This document shows, piece by piece, positions 50,870-63,967 of a DNA stretch of 64,000 bases. The stretch's first letter is position 1; each line of letters opens with the position of its first letter. The position numbers and the translations under genes are program-made. This stretch comes from Panax quinquefolius. Its lineage: Eukaryota; Streptophyta; Magnoliopsida; Apiales; Araliaceae. A model generated the notes under the pieces. It saw only the letters and a program-made list of their open reading frames with translations, made no database searches and was not told the origin of the DNA. The stretch spans positions 57,014,107-57,078,106 of the forward strand of contig CM035170.1 in NCBI GenBank assembly GCA_020205615.1, given 5' to 3'.

Positions 50870-51270
50870 TTTTTTTTCGTGACGAGGAACCTGAATAAAA
50901 TTATCACGGGTATGTTAGTCATAAACTCTTGCAAAGTCTATACCGTGTTAGATACCGGTTCTACTCACTCTTTTATTGCACCTAGTTGTGTTTAATGTTT
51001 GAAGTTAACTCCGAAGAAGTTAGACTTTGATATATCTGTTTAAACTCAGTTGGGAGAAATCTTCGCTACCTCCACTATTTATAAATCTTGTTCAAATCAA
51101 CACTTTCACGTTACCTATTGATCTTATCTCTTTGAAAATACTTGCCTTTGATGTGATTTTTGGAAGCGATTGATTAACTACTCATCATGCTTTTCGTAAG
51201 GTTGTTAGCTTTCATACTCCTAACCAACCTGTTATGCAAATTCAAAGTAACCAAACCACTAAATTCAAAC
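50870..51270 (+). pseudogene. E1 retropepsin-like protease remnant
   Basis: VYTVLDTGSTHSFIAPSC with the catalytic DTG at 50951-50959, then a broken LEIPVY-like strand and CDVIFG-like segment. The active site is intact but the frame is not. Confidence 0.82.
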
Positions 51271-51469
51271 ATTGTCATATCAAGCCATAAATAAAGAGCC
51301 CCGATCCTTTCGTTGTTGACTTTCTTGTGTGGAATGCACCGAAGCGGACTTTACAGGCGGCAACGTCGTGAATGACGATGGCAAGTTGATAGGTATCAAT
51401 GTGACGTGTTATCCAAGTCTTGGATGAGAGTCACAGTTTTGAATGGTATTTCTATTGTTAATAAATTTC

Positions 51470-51890
51470 CTGACGTATTCTTGAAGACTTTTTAGCCTAC
51501 CCCTAGAGCGTGAAATCGAATTTTGTATTGACCCCAGTACAAAACCCATTTCTAAAAACCCTTAAACATTTATTCAACTAAAGCGAACGTAACATGCGCC
51601 AAAGATGTTGGCTCGAGCTATTAAAGATTATGATCGTACCATACCATCGTGGAAAAGCGAATATGGTAGCTGACGCGTTGAGTAGAAGATCGTATGCGGT
51701 TACAAGTACGAATATACGAACCCACGTGAAGATAATGAATATTCGATTAGAATCGACTTTAATCGATAAAGTTAAAGCCGCTCAAGCTACATACTCGGAG
51801 CTGATGAATGTGAAGAAGAAGGTTCAAGAGGGCGTTATTCTAGAAGCAAGAATCGACGAAGAGAAGAAATCTCAACCCTCGATTTAATTG
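51470..51890 (+). pseudogene. E1 fused pol remnants: RT start and RNase H end
   Basis: EREIEFCIDPST (start of reverse transcriptase) is followed within about 60 bases by LARAIKDYDRTIPYHRGKAN and MVADALSRRSYAV, the end of RNase H in gypsy pol. The reverse transcriptase palm has therefore been deleted. Next comes an open stretch (IRLESTLIDKVKAAQATY) matching the linker before integrase. Joins of this kind arise by template switching in reverse transcription. Confidence 0.85.
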
Positions 51891-52226
51891 ACCCATTTTA
51901 AATCCTCGATCAAGTAGGAACTGTGGCTTATAGACTCGTTTTACCGCCAAGTATGTCGTGTGTTCATAACGTTTTTAACGTATCGATGTTACGTAAATAT
52001 GTGGATGACCTGAACCACATTATTAATTTAGAACCGGACGAGATAGCAGAAGATTGATGTATGAGGAGATACGTGTTAACATCTTGGATAAGAAGGATCA
52101 TATTCGACGCTCAAATGTTATACCTCAAGAGTTAAAATTTGAAGTGAAGTCAAGGTATCCTCACCGCCTTTAGATATACAGTGCGTACATAAATTTCGAG
52201 GGCGAAATTTCATAAGGAGGGGAGAT
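51891..52226 (+). pseudogene. E1 integrase C-terminal remnant and polypurine tract
   Basis: ILDQVGTVAYRLVLPPS, VHNVFNVSMLRKYVDD and LEPDEIAED are the chromovirus integrase tail, as at 12828-13265. The zinc-binding and catalytic parts of integrase are gone. AAGGAGGGGAGAT at 52214-52226 is the purine tract. Confidence 0.85.
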
Positions 52227-54326
52227 TGTGAGACCCCAAATTTTATGAATAAATATTTAATTTTCTCGAAATAATTTTTTAATATTATGGTGTTGATTTG
52301 ATGCAATGTTATAGTTGTGGATAATAGTTACAAATTTTGCAAATTAAGCAAGTGGTTATATAATATTCGATTGGTCGGGGAATATTCTTTTTGTCGGGGA
52401 ATATCCGTATGCGGCAAGGTACAATCATTAGTGGACCCATAGAACGGAATTATTATCGGGATTGAGAAAACGACAAAAAACTACTTTATGAAAATAACGA
52501 CGAAAGTTTCTGATTAACTGTGTGAAACACCCGGTGTTAAAAAATGCGATGTCTGGCGTAGTTGCATGGTAGTACACGGTATTGATTATTGATGCTTATG
52601 TGAGAAGTCACTTAGTATTGTTCAATCGGGTATTCAGGACACTTTTCGTGTCGAGTTACTATTCACGAATTACTATTCATGAGTTACTATTCATGGGGTA
52701 CTATTGATCACCCGTAAAATATATTTCTTTTCGGTCCAAATCATTTTTGGGTACAATATTATTCCATGAGGAGTTGTGCTAATTTTTCGTGCCATTGGTT
52801 GAAGTTATAATAATAAATCAATATGGATCATTTGGTGGAAAGTTATAATAGTGAATCAATATGGATCATTTGGTTTAAAGTTTTAATAGTAAATCGGTGG
52901 GATGATTTGCTTTAAGTTTTAATAGTAAACCAATATGGACCGTCTCCGTTTAAAAGTAAATCAATCTGGACCGTTCATGAATTAGTTACTATTCATCCAT
53001 TTTCCTATAAATAAAGCTCATTCCTTCATTATTTCTTATGAATTCACTTTGAAACTCTAGAGAGAGAAATTATAGAAAACTATAGAAAAGTATTCTACGC
53101 TACTTCCTACTCTTATATTGAGTTTCTTTTACGGTAAGGGTATTATTTCTTTTGTATTCATGAAGAGAACTTACATTATTCCATTATTTATTATTACGTG
53201 GAATAACTTTTGTATCTGAGCTACCCTATACTTGGTGAAATTCTTACGTGGTTCCATTATTTATTATTACGTCGAATATCACATGCATGCGTTTACTGCC
53301 GGGACTGTTCCATTATTTATTATTACGTGGAATATCACATCCTACATGCATTCTGTGGGACTGATTCCATTCTTTATTATTACATTGGAATATCACATGC
53401 ATGCGTTTACTGTGGGACTGATTCCATTATTTATTATTCTATCGGAATATCCTGTTTGTGCATTTACGCCAGACCTGGTTCTATTCTTTATTATTCTGTT
53501 AGAATATCCTGTCTGTGCGTTTTACGCCGGACCTGGTTCCGTTATTTATTATTCTATTGGAATAACCTACATGTGCCGTCTATCGCATGTATGGTGATTT
53601 CTTTTGTTATTCCATTCTTTATTATACTAAGTTGGTTAAAACTTTGACTTCTATACCCCATGAAATTAGTGGAATATCTTTGATATTTGCGCTTCATCCA
53701 GTATCTTTTCATGGAAATATTCTTCTGAGCATTCTTGAATTTTACTCTACAAAGAAGTATCATGTTGACAATGTGGACGTTATTAGTTTCTGGATAAATT
53801 AATTATTGAACTTATTTTATTGAATTCTTATATCATTGTCATCATCCTCATGCTTATATTATATTTATTGAAAGTCATCTGTGGCCTGTAGTGCATAGAT
53901 GGACTTGGTATGATTATGACCAGGGATTATTCGGTATAATCATAATCGTAATGTTACAAATGATGTGGAAAAAGTTCTCATTGGCCCGTAGTGCATTGAT
54001 GGACAGTTTTTGGTATGATTATGGCTATGGATTCTTTTTGGCCGTAGTGCAAAGATGAATTATTTTATGGCATGATCAGGACCATTGATGAAAACATGAT
54101 TATCTTTAAGTAGTAGTGCATGGATAATTCGTGGTTGTGATACTTAAAGAATATCCTTGGGCAGAGTCGGGGGTGATTCGATGATGTGGATTATTTATTA
54201 AAGCGAGTCCCAAATGATAAAAGTGATGAAAAACCTTTTAAATCATAGAAGATAGTAGATTTTATTCTCTACTTGACTCTTCTAATGGATTGCTTGTTCC
54301 GCTGCAGTTAAACTTGATAGTTATTA

Positions 54327-54736
54327 CTCCCTCCGTCCCATAGTTATAGGCTGATTTTCCATTTTGAGATGTCCCAATATATAGGCTACTTACTATTTAT
54401 AAAATTTAGTTGGTTCATTGTTTTACTTTTATGCCCTTATAATAAATATTCAACCATTACTCTTTTTTTGAAAAAACAACATTCAGTGTCATTATTTGTA
54501 TCACCACATTTAATGTTGTTGTATTCTCTTTGGTTAAAGTTCTATGGTTGTGGACTTTAACATGTCAATCAATGAAGTTGAGAGTTCTAGTGTGATAAGT
54601 AAGGAGTGATTAACTTATTCATTAATTTCACATTAAAGGGTATATGTGGAAAATTTATGTTAAAATTACTACTTAAACTAATTTTCTTAAACTACGTGCC
54701 AAAAGAAATCAGCCTATAACTATGGGACGGAGGGAG
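54327..54736. mobile_element. Stowaway-type MITE (410 bp) in the E1 3' LTR
   Basis: CTCCCTCCGTCCCATAGTTA at the left and its exact reverse complement at the right, with TA on both sides (54325-54326, 54737-54738). The matched ends indicate a young insertion. Confidence 0.96.
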
Positions 54737-54794
54737 TAAATTTTATAAGTTTAACACTGTTGAAGGCTAACGATAAATTATTCTGCATTATCTT

Positions 54795-57203
54795 TGTGAG
54801 ACCCAGATTTTATCGATAAAGATTTAAATTTTGTCAAAATAATTTTTTAATATTATGGTGTGAATTTGAGATAATATTATAGTTGTGGGTAGTATTTATA
54901 AATTTTGCAAAGTATCACAAGTGGTTATATTATATTAGATTGGTGGGGAATATTAGGTTTAGCGGGGAATATTAAATACAATGGCTTTCAATCATTGGTG
55001 GACCCAAGCAAAATTATTATGTCGGATTGAAAAAACGACAAAAATATTTTATTGAAATAACGGCGGAAGTTTTCACTGGTAGTTCTTGTTGAACTACTCG
55101 GTAGTAAAAGTGCGATGTCGTGTGGTTGCGTAGTAGCACACGGTATTGATTATTGATGCTTATGTGAGAAGTCACTCGGTTTGATTCCATTATTGTCGAT
55201 TAATAATATGAATTATTATAGCGATAATGACGTTTTGTTTTATTAAGTATTATTAACGTAATAAAAGCGAAACATCTTTATATAAAATAGAATACTTTAT
55301 TAAAGTTATTACATAAATAGAATATATTATATTTTATTATGCGTAGTGTTGCGTAGTATTTTGCATAGTGTTTTGCATAGTATTGCATAGTATTTGCATA
55401 GTAAAATGTTTTTATATAAATAGAATATATTATATTTTATTTAAAAGATTTTTCTTTAAATATGGATGGTCGATTAAAATAAATCAATGCAGATAGTTCA
55501 TGGATTAATTCTTATGCATTCCATTTTCTATAAATAGAAGCTCGTTCCTTCATTATTTTCTTACGAATTCATTGAAACTCTAGAGAGAAATTATAGAAAG
55601 AAGCTATAAAGAAAATTATAGAAAGAAGAAGAGTATTACGCTACTTCACTTCTTTTCTATATATTAGGTTCTTTTACGGTAAGGGGTGTTATTCTTTCTT
55701 CTTGAAGAGAACTTACATTATTCCATTCACTATTATTACATTGGAATAACTTTGTAAAAAGTGGCATACCCTATACATAACTTTGTATCTGTGGCGTACC
55801 TATACTTGGTGAAATCCTTATGTTATTCCATTGCTTATTATTACATTGGAATAACTTTGTGTCTGTGCGGTTTACCCTATACTTGGTGACATTCTTCTAT
55901 TATTACATTGGAACATCACATGCATGTGTTTTACACAGGACTGGTTAATTTTATTATTATTACATTGGAACATCACATGCATGTGTTTTACAGGACTGGT
56001 TAAAATCTTTATCATTACATTTGGAATATCCTATCATGTGTGTTTTACACCGATGCAGTTCCATCTTTATTATTCATTGGAACATCTGTCGCCGTGTGAA
56101 TTTCACGACACAGTTCCGTTATTATTATTACATTGGAATAACTTTTGTCATGTCTGAATCTGCGCATGCGTGGTGATTTCTTTTGTTATTCCATTCTTTA
56201 TTATACCCAATTGGTTAAAACTTTGACTTATACTCCATGAAATTAGTAGAATATCCTTGATATTTGCGTTTCATCTAGTATCTTTCATGGAAATATTCTT
56301 ACGATCATTCTTGAATTTTACTCTGCGAAAGCGATATCGTGTTGACAATTTGGGCGTTAATAATTCATGGATTAAATAATTCTTGAACTTGTTTTATTGA
56401 ATTACTATGTCATTGTCATCATCCTCGTGTTATATTATGTTATCTTTGGGCTTACGTGCATAGATGAACTTAGTATGATTATGACCGAGGATCATTCGGT
56501 ATAATCATGACTTGATATAAATGATGTGACAAAAGTCCTCGGTGGCACATGTCACGATGATGGATAGTTTTGGTATGATTATGACCGGGGTGATTCGGTA
56601 TAGTCATGACCATTGATAATTTGATGAAAATCCTTGGCCAGTAGATACGGGGATGATTAGATGTGGTGGTTTATTTATTAAAATGAGTCTCGTGATAAAA
56701 ATTGATGAAAACCTTTTAAAACCTAAAAGATAGTAGACTTTATTCTCTACTTGACTCTTTTAATGGATTGCTTATTCAAACTGCGATTAAAGCGGTTGTC
56801 TATTGTATTTTATCGGTTTAACATTATTTGAAAAGGCTAATGATAATTTATTACGCATTATCTTAGTCATAATATTTCTTCTTGGGCTAGTTGAGCTCAC
56901 CCTTTCTTTCAACTTTGTTCTCTTGAAAATGAGAACATAATTTGAGACGAGTCGGGGAACAAAGTAATGGTCGGAGGATAGCATTAGTAGTCCTCACTAT
57001 TACGTGAAATAGTGTGATAATAGTTGTAATGAGGACTCCTTTTGAGTTTGTATAATATCTAGTAGACAATATTTGTATTCAAACTCACGGTTTATGTCGT
57101 ATTATACCACGGCAGTTAGGTTAGTAAGTTGTATTTGAATTTATGTACCATGTAAGTGGCGACCCAAGATGGGTGGCGTATACTAATTTTGGGGGCGTTC
57201 GCG
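54795..57203 (+). mobile_element. E3 5' LTR
   Basis: TGTGAGACCCAG to about GGGGGCGTTCGCG. TATAAATA at 55529-55536; hairpin minisatellite 55710-56210. The primer-binding site TGGTATCGAGC follows at 57206-57216. Confidence 0.9.
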
Positions 57204-57387
57204 GTTGGTATCGAGCTTAGGGATATGATCCTCTGGCTGAGATGTGAGATAAGAACTAGGAGGGAGAGGCGAAATTCCTTCGCTAGTATGACCTACCTAA
57301 GTTTATTTGTTATTTAATTGGTCGAATTCGAATATAGGGATAATATTTGATATATTAATTAACCCTTATGTTGTGGCGGTGTTTGAA

Positions 57388-58059
57388 ATGGCGGTTGAAA
57401 TATTCACAATGGAGTGAATGTGACCGGTTGTGACACCTTTAATCACTAATCGAGTTAATGCGATTGTCGAGAGAGAACAAATTAGAGATATCCACGTAGT
57501 GAATGAAGAACTAATTGTTGCACACAGCTAGTTGAGGAGGTAGCGGTGAGAGTGAGGAAGAAGAGGAAGAAGAAGAGGAACACGAGGAGAATTGGTTAGA
57601 AGAAATTTATGATCAAAACTTAGAATTACAAAATCGTGTTCGTGAGCTAGAAGAGCGGGTTGAAGAACGGCAAGCGAAGTGTGAACAAAGGGATAAACAA
57701 TTCAAAATTGGGTTACCCGATATGTGATGCTCGAACAAAATCACGCTTTGGTAGGGTGTAAGATATTAAAGTTGGAATCGAAATTTAAAAATCAAAGATC
57801 GGAAGAAACAATCAAGAAGGAGAATTGGCGATCATGGGTAAAAGCTTGCTGACGATGATAGTTAGAAAAAGGCGTCCGATCCAATAAAGCCAAAATAGAT
57901 GAAATGGACTTTGCTTTTTGGGCAAGAATTGGGAGAACCAACATCGAATTGTTACCACATGCATAGCGGTCGGCCCGAATTCGATATGGATCGAGAATAA
58001 TGATTCAAATCATGGATCGGGAATGTGAAGAAGCACTTAAGGGTGGAATGTACCTATAG
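57388..58059 (+). pseudogene. E3 acidic coiled-coil frame in place of gag
   Basis: The leader matches E2 up to the start codon (ATGGCGGTTGAAATATTC against ATGGCATCCGAAATGTTG), then the sequences part. A 63-codon open stretch at 57536-57724 has a run of nine Glu, then EENWLEEIYDQNLELQNRVR and ELEERVEERQAKCEQRDKQ, a strong heptad pattern. After a frameshift near 57720 it continues MLEQNHALVGCKILKLESKF to a stop at about 57850. No capsid core and no zinc knuckle. Function unknown; an assembly or packaging role like gag is a guess. Confidence 0.65.
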
Positions 58060-58084
58060 TAAAGTCAAACTTCGATAATTTAAG

Positions 58085-58500
58085 CGAGGCGTTTGTCGAA
58101 AACCCGAACGAAGTTATTACGGGTAAGTTAATTATAAATTAATCTGAAGTCTATACTTTATTCAATACAAGTTCTACCCACTCTTTTATTTCACCTAGTT
58201 GTGTTCAACGTTTAAATTTGACTCAAGAAGTTAAACTTTGACTTATTGGTTGAAACTTTAGTTAGTAGGAGCCTTACGTTACCCTCTACTATTTTTTAAT
58301 CTTGTTGATTCAAATAAACATTTTCACGTTACTGTCGATCTTATCTTTTTGAAAATACTTGCCTTTGATGTGATTTTTTAGGAATCAATTGGTTAGCTAA
58401 TCATCATTCTTTTATGTAAGGTTGTTAGCTTTTATATTCATAACCAACTTGTTATCTGAATTCAAAGTAACCAAACCCTAAAGTTAATCATTTGTTATAT
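58085..58500 (+). pseudogene. E3 protease remnant with lost active site
   Basis: Collinear with the E2 protease. The catalytic DTG is replaced by Asn-Thr-Ser (58164-58172, in FNTSSTHSFISPSC), so even a repaired frame would lack the catalytic Asp. Confidence 0.78.
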
Positions 58501-58719
58501 CAAGCCATAAGTAAAGAGCCCGAACCTTTCGTTGTTGACTTCCTTGTGTGGAATGCTGCAAAGCCGGACTTTACGTAGGCGACGTATGAAGAAGATGGCA
58601 AGTTTATAGGTATCATTGTGAGGTCTTATCTAGGTTAAGGGATAGAAGTCACGGTTGGTATCAATGTGACGTCTTATCCAAGTCTTGGATAAAATATGAT
58701 TTTGAATGATATTTCTATC

Positions 58720-59950
58720 ATTAATAAATTTCTTGATGTATTCTTGAAGATTTCCTAGCCTACCTAGGCGTGAAATCGAATTTTGTATTGACCCGATCTG
58801 AAACCCATTTCTTAAACCCTCAAATATTTCTTGACTAAATAAGCAGTTTACGTGGTTTATGATGAAAGTCATAATAAAAGCATTGGAATAATGAAAATCA
58901 TGGGTATATGAAGTATTAGTAAGTTTTATGATGAGTTATGTTGGTTAGTATGTAAAAACATGAAAGTTTCTTAGAAATCACAAAGAGTTGAAAATCGATT
59001 TTAGTGAAAAAGCGTAACATGAAATTAAATTGACCATATCTCCTATTATATTTTGAATTTTTGAATGTGGTCAAGTCCTAGAGTTAGATCTATGAGTTAC
59101 CTAACTAATCCAAGTGGAATTACTGGAAAAGGTGTTGTAGATTTTTGTGTGGACTGATTTTAGCAAAGGAGTGCAAAGCTGCAAAAAGCGAAAAAGCTTC
59201 TTGCCATGATTTTTTAGGCTGTTTTTCGGCCACTTAAATTATGAGAAAAATTCTGGCCTTTTGGGACATGAAAGTATATGGTATAAAGTACCTCCTGTCC
59301 AAAAATGAGCTCATTACGACTTAAAATGAGCAAGTTATGACTATTTCAATATTTAGGTTTTTCCGATGAAAAAATCGCTATAACTTGGGAGTTCTATAAC
59401 TCAGATGACCATGAAATTTAAACTGGAAGCTCACGTTAACATGTGTAAGGTCCTGCCAAGATTTGGGAATTTTGGAGTTAAACTTGAGGTAGCTAATTTC
59501 TTAAGGAATTAAGTGGAAATTGATTTTTAAAAAATAGTAAATGAATTTTAAAAATTCCGAGAAAATATATTTTCATTATGGGACTATATTATGCTAAATC
59601 CCAGAAAAGAAATATTTTTGGGCTGATTTGGTATTTTTCATGAAAATAGTTTAATTCTGAACATATGAGTTAAATATGTTATGTGAAATAACAAAGTTGA
59701 AAATAGGATTTTATGGCTAGAGAATCCTATATAGAGTATATGCATATTTTTTGATGAGGATTTGATAATTGGTGATGATATCTTATGAGTATGACATTTT
59801 TGAATGATTAAATGCATTATATGGTAAAGCGTAAACAATTAAGATAAATTGTTTATAAATTTAAGAAGTGATTAAAATATTGTTATAATATTAATGTTAT
59901 TAGATTATGAGATTATTAAATGATTGATAACATGGGGATATTCTTGAATC
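58720..59950 (+). other. E3 RT stub and non-coding block
   Basis: Reverse transcriptase stub (REIEFCID) to about 58800, then the same foreign-LTR-like block as in E2 (42430-43555), nearly identical apart from small indels. Confidence 0.7.
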
Positions 59951-60038
59951 TGGATAAATTATATTATAAATGTTTAATATTTATCCTTTATCTCATTTGA
60001 TTGATTCTTTATATCATTATCCTCATGTTTATATTATG

Positions 60039-61375
60039 TTGAAAGTCAATACGTGGCACATAGTGTATAGATGAACTTGGTATGATTATGACCACGGATT
60101 ATTAGGTATAATCATAACAAGTAAATGAATACACAATTATCTTTGGTAGTAGTGCATGGATAATTTGTGGTCGTGATATCTAATGAATATCCTTGGCACG
60201 TAGATGCGGGGATGATTCGATGATGTGGATTAATTATTGAAATGAGTCTCGTGAATGAAATATTAATTCATGGATGTGTTCAAAGTCATCCGTGGCTTAC
60301 GTGCATAGATGGACTTGGTATGATTATGACTTGTTGGCATAATCATAATAGTAATTAAAACACAATTATCTTTGGTAGTAGTGCATGGATAATTTGTGGT
60401 CGTGATACTAATGAATATCCTTGGCACATAGTGCGGGGATGATTCGATGATGTGGATTAATTATTGAAAGCCGAGTCTCAATGATGAAATATTAATCATG
60501 GATGTGTTCAAAGTCATCTGTGGCTTACGTGCATAGATGGACTTGGTATGATTATGACCGAGGATTGTTGATATAATCATAAATGAGTAATTGAAAACAC
60601 ATTATCTTTGGTAGTAGTGCATGGATAATTTGTGGTCGTGATACTAATGAATATCCTTGGCACGTAGTGCGAGGATGATTCGATGATGTGGATTAATTAT
60701 TGAAGTGAGTCTCGTGATGAAATATTAATTCATGGATGTGTTCAAAGTCAAATACATGGCTTACGTGCATAGATGGACTTGGTATGATTATGACGAGGAT
60801 TGTTCGGTATAATCATGCTTAGTAATTGAAAACTGATTATCTTTGGTAGTAGTGCATGGATAATTTGTGGTCGTGATCTTAATGAATATCCTTGGCACGT
60901 AGTGCGGGGATGATTCGATGATGTGGATTAATTATTGAAATTTGAGTCTCGATGATGAAATATTAATTCATGGATGTGTTCAAAGTCATCTGTGGCTTAC
61001 GTGCATAGATGGACTTGGTATGATTATGACCGAGGATTGTTCGGTATAATCATAATGTAATTAAAAACACAATTATCTTGGTAGTAGTGCATGGATAATT
61101 TGTGGTCGTGATCTTAATGAATATCCTTGGCACAGTAGTGCGGGGATGATTCGATGATGTGGATTAATTATTGAAATGAGTCTCGTGAATGAAATATTAA
61201 TTCATGGATGCGTTCAAAGTCATACGTGGCTACTACGTGCATAGATGGACTTGGTATGATTATGACCAGGATTATTGGTATAATCATAATCGTAATTGAA
61301 AACACGAATATCCTTAGCCGATGGTGCATGGATAATTCATGGTTGTGATACTATTAAGGTGAGTCTCGATATTAT
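60039..61375 (+). repeat. E3 ~235-bp tandem array, six units
   Basis: Unit starts at 60039, 60278, 60506, 60740, 60978 and 61212. Same unit as in E2, one more copy. The array is followed by the pol-end remnant and the purine tract AAGGAGGGAGAT before 61559. Confidence 0.92.
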
Positions 61376-61558
61376 TGGTTTTACGATTGTATATCTTTGG
61401 CTTTGTAGTGCAAAAGATGAATTGTTAATGAATATCTTTGGTAGGATTGCAAAAATGAATTTAATGTTTTCAACGATAAAGGTATTCAAGGTATCCTCAC
61501 CTCTTTATCATATCAGTCGTACCCTAATTTCGGTGAGAAATTCCATAAGGAGGGAGAT

Positions 61559-63967
61559 TGTGAGACCCAGTTTTTATCGATAAAGATTTAAATTTTGTCA
61601 AAATAATTTTTAATATTATGGTGTGAATTTGAGATAATATTATAGTTGTGGGTAGTATTTATAAATTTTGCAAAGTATGCAGTGGTTATATTATATTCGA
61701 TTGGTGGGGAATATTCGGTTTAGCGGGGAATATTAAATACAACGGCTCAATCATTGGTGGACCCTAGCGAAATTATTGTCGGATTGAAAAGCGACAAAAA
61801 TATTTTATTGAAATAACGGTGGAAGTTTTACTGTAGATTCTTGTTGAACTACTTTCATTAGTAAAAGTACGATGTCGTGTGGTTGCATAGTAGCATTGCG
61901 GTATTGATTATTGATGCTTATGTGAGAAGTCACTCGGTTTGATTCCATTATTGTCGATTAATAATATGAATTATTATAGCGATAATGGCGTTTTGTTTTA
62001 TTCATTATTATTACGTAATAAAAGCGAAACATCTTTTATATAAAATAGAATACTTTATTAAAGTTATTACATAAATAGAATATATTATATTTTATTATGC
62101 ATAGTGTTGCGTAGTATTTTGCGTAGTGTTTTGCATAGTATTGCATAGTGTTTGCATAGTAAAATGTTTTTATATAAATAGAATATATTATATTTTATTT
62201 AAAAGATTTTCTTTAAATATGGATAGTCGAGTTAAAGTAAATCAATCTGAACTAGTTCATGGATTAATTCTTATGCATTCCATTTTCTATAAATAGAAGC
62301 TCGTTCCTTCATTATTTTCTTACGAATTCATTGAAACTACAGAGAGAGAAATTATAGAAAGAAGCTATAAAGAGAAAATTATAGAAAGAAGAAGAGTATT
62401 ACGCTACTTCACTACTTCTATATTAGGTTCTTTTACGGTAAGGGGTGTTATTCTTTCTTCTTGAAGAGAACTTACATTATTCCATTCATTATTATTATTC
62501 ATTGGAATAACTTTTAAAAAGTGGCATACCTATATACATAACTTTGTATCATGGCAGCACCCTATACTTGGTGAAATCCTTATATTATTCCATTGCTTAT
62601 TATTACATTGGAATAACTTTGTGTCTCTGATTTTACCTATACTTGGTGACATTCTTCTATTATTACATTTGGAACATCACATGCATGTGTTTTACAGGAC
62701 ACAGTTAAAATTTTTATTATTATTACATTGGAACATCACATGCATGTGTTTTTACAGGACTGGTTCCGTCTTTATCGATTCATTTGGAATATCCTATCAT
62801 GTGTTTTACAGGATGCAGTTCCATCTTTATTATTACATTTGGAACATCACATCGGTGTGAATTTCACGACACGGTTCCGTTATTATTATTACATTGGAAT
62901 AACTTTGTCTGTCTGATATCTGCGTGCATGGTGATTTCTTTTGTTATTCCATTCTTTATTATACCCGGTTGGTTAAAACTTTGACTTCTATACTCCATGA
63001 AATTAGTAGAATATCCTTGATATTTGCGTTTCATCGATATCTTTTCATGGAAATATTCTTGATCATTCTTGAATTTTACTCTACTGAAAGCGATATTATG
63101 TTGACAATTTGGGCGTTAATAATTCATGGATTAAATAATTCTTGAACTTGTTTTATTGAATTACTATGTCATTGTCATCATCCTCATGTTATATTATGTT
63201 ATCTTTGGCTTACGTGCGTAGATGAACTTAGTATGATTATGACCGAGGATCATTCGGTATAATCATGACTTGATATAAATGATGTGACAAAAGTCCTCGA
63301 TGGCACTGTAATGCGATGATGGATAGTTTTGGTATGATTATGACCGGGGGTGATTCGGTATAGTCATGACCATTGATAATTTGATGAAAATCCTTGGCCA
63401 GTGATGCGGGGATGATTAGATGTGGTGGTTTATTTATTAAAATTTGAGTCTCGTGATAAAAATTGATGAAAACCTTTTAAAACCTAAAAGATAGTAGACT
63501 TTATTCTCTACTTGACTCTTTTAATGGATTGCTTATTCAAATGCGATTAAGCGGTTTATCTATTGTATTTTATCGGTTTAACAACTTTGTTGAAAGCTAA
63601 TGATAATTTATTACGCATTATCTTAGTCGTAATATTTCTTCTTTGGGCTAGTTGAGCTCACCCTTTCTTTCATTTGTTCTCTTGAGGAAATGAGAACATA
63701 GTTGGGACGCAGTCGGGAACAAAGTAATGGTCGAGGAGGATAGCATTAGTAGTCCTCACTTATTACGTGAAATAGTGTGATAATAGTTGTAATGAGGACT
63801 CCTTTTGAGTTTGTATAATATCTAGTAGACAATATTTGTATTCAAACTCACGGTTTATGTCGTATTGTACCTGACGCAGTTAGGTTAGTAAGTTGTATTT
63901 GAATTTATGTACCATGTAAGTGGCGACCCAAGATGGGTGGCGTATACCTAATTTTGGGGGCGTTACA
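61559..63967 (+). mobile_element. E3 3' LTR (2,409 bp)
   Basis: TGTGAGACCCAG to GGGGGCGTTACA. TATAAATA at 62288-62295; hairpin minisatellite 62470-62970. Shares private variants with the E3 5' LTR (the ACCCAG start, the ATCGATAAAG start region, GGGCGTTA near 63111). Confidence 0.93.

Larger units (their letters stand above)
54795..63967 (+). mobile_element. Full-length non-autonomous gypsy element E3 (9,173 bp), TSD ATCTT
   Basis: Same LTR family and leader as E2, and the same downstream block and array, but a different region in the gag position. ATCTT flanks it at 54790-54794 and 63968-63972. Confidence 0.95.

Noticed and set aside
53210..53647. 145-codon open frame and similar ones at 48040-48441, 46033-46320 and 39049-39273
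   Set aside because: The hairpin minisatellite happens to lack stops in these frames; the same repeat gives frames in all three phases with no conservation of any one.
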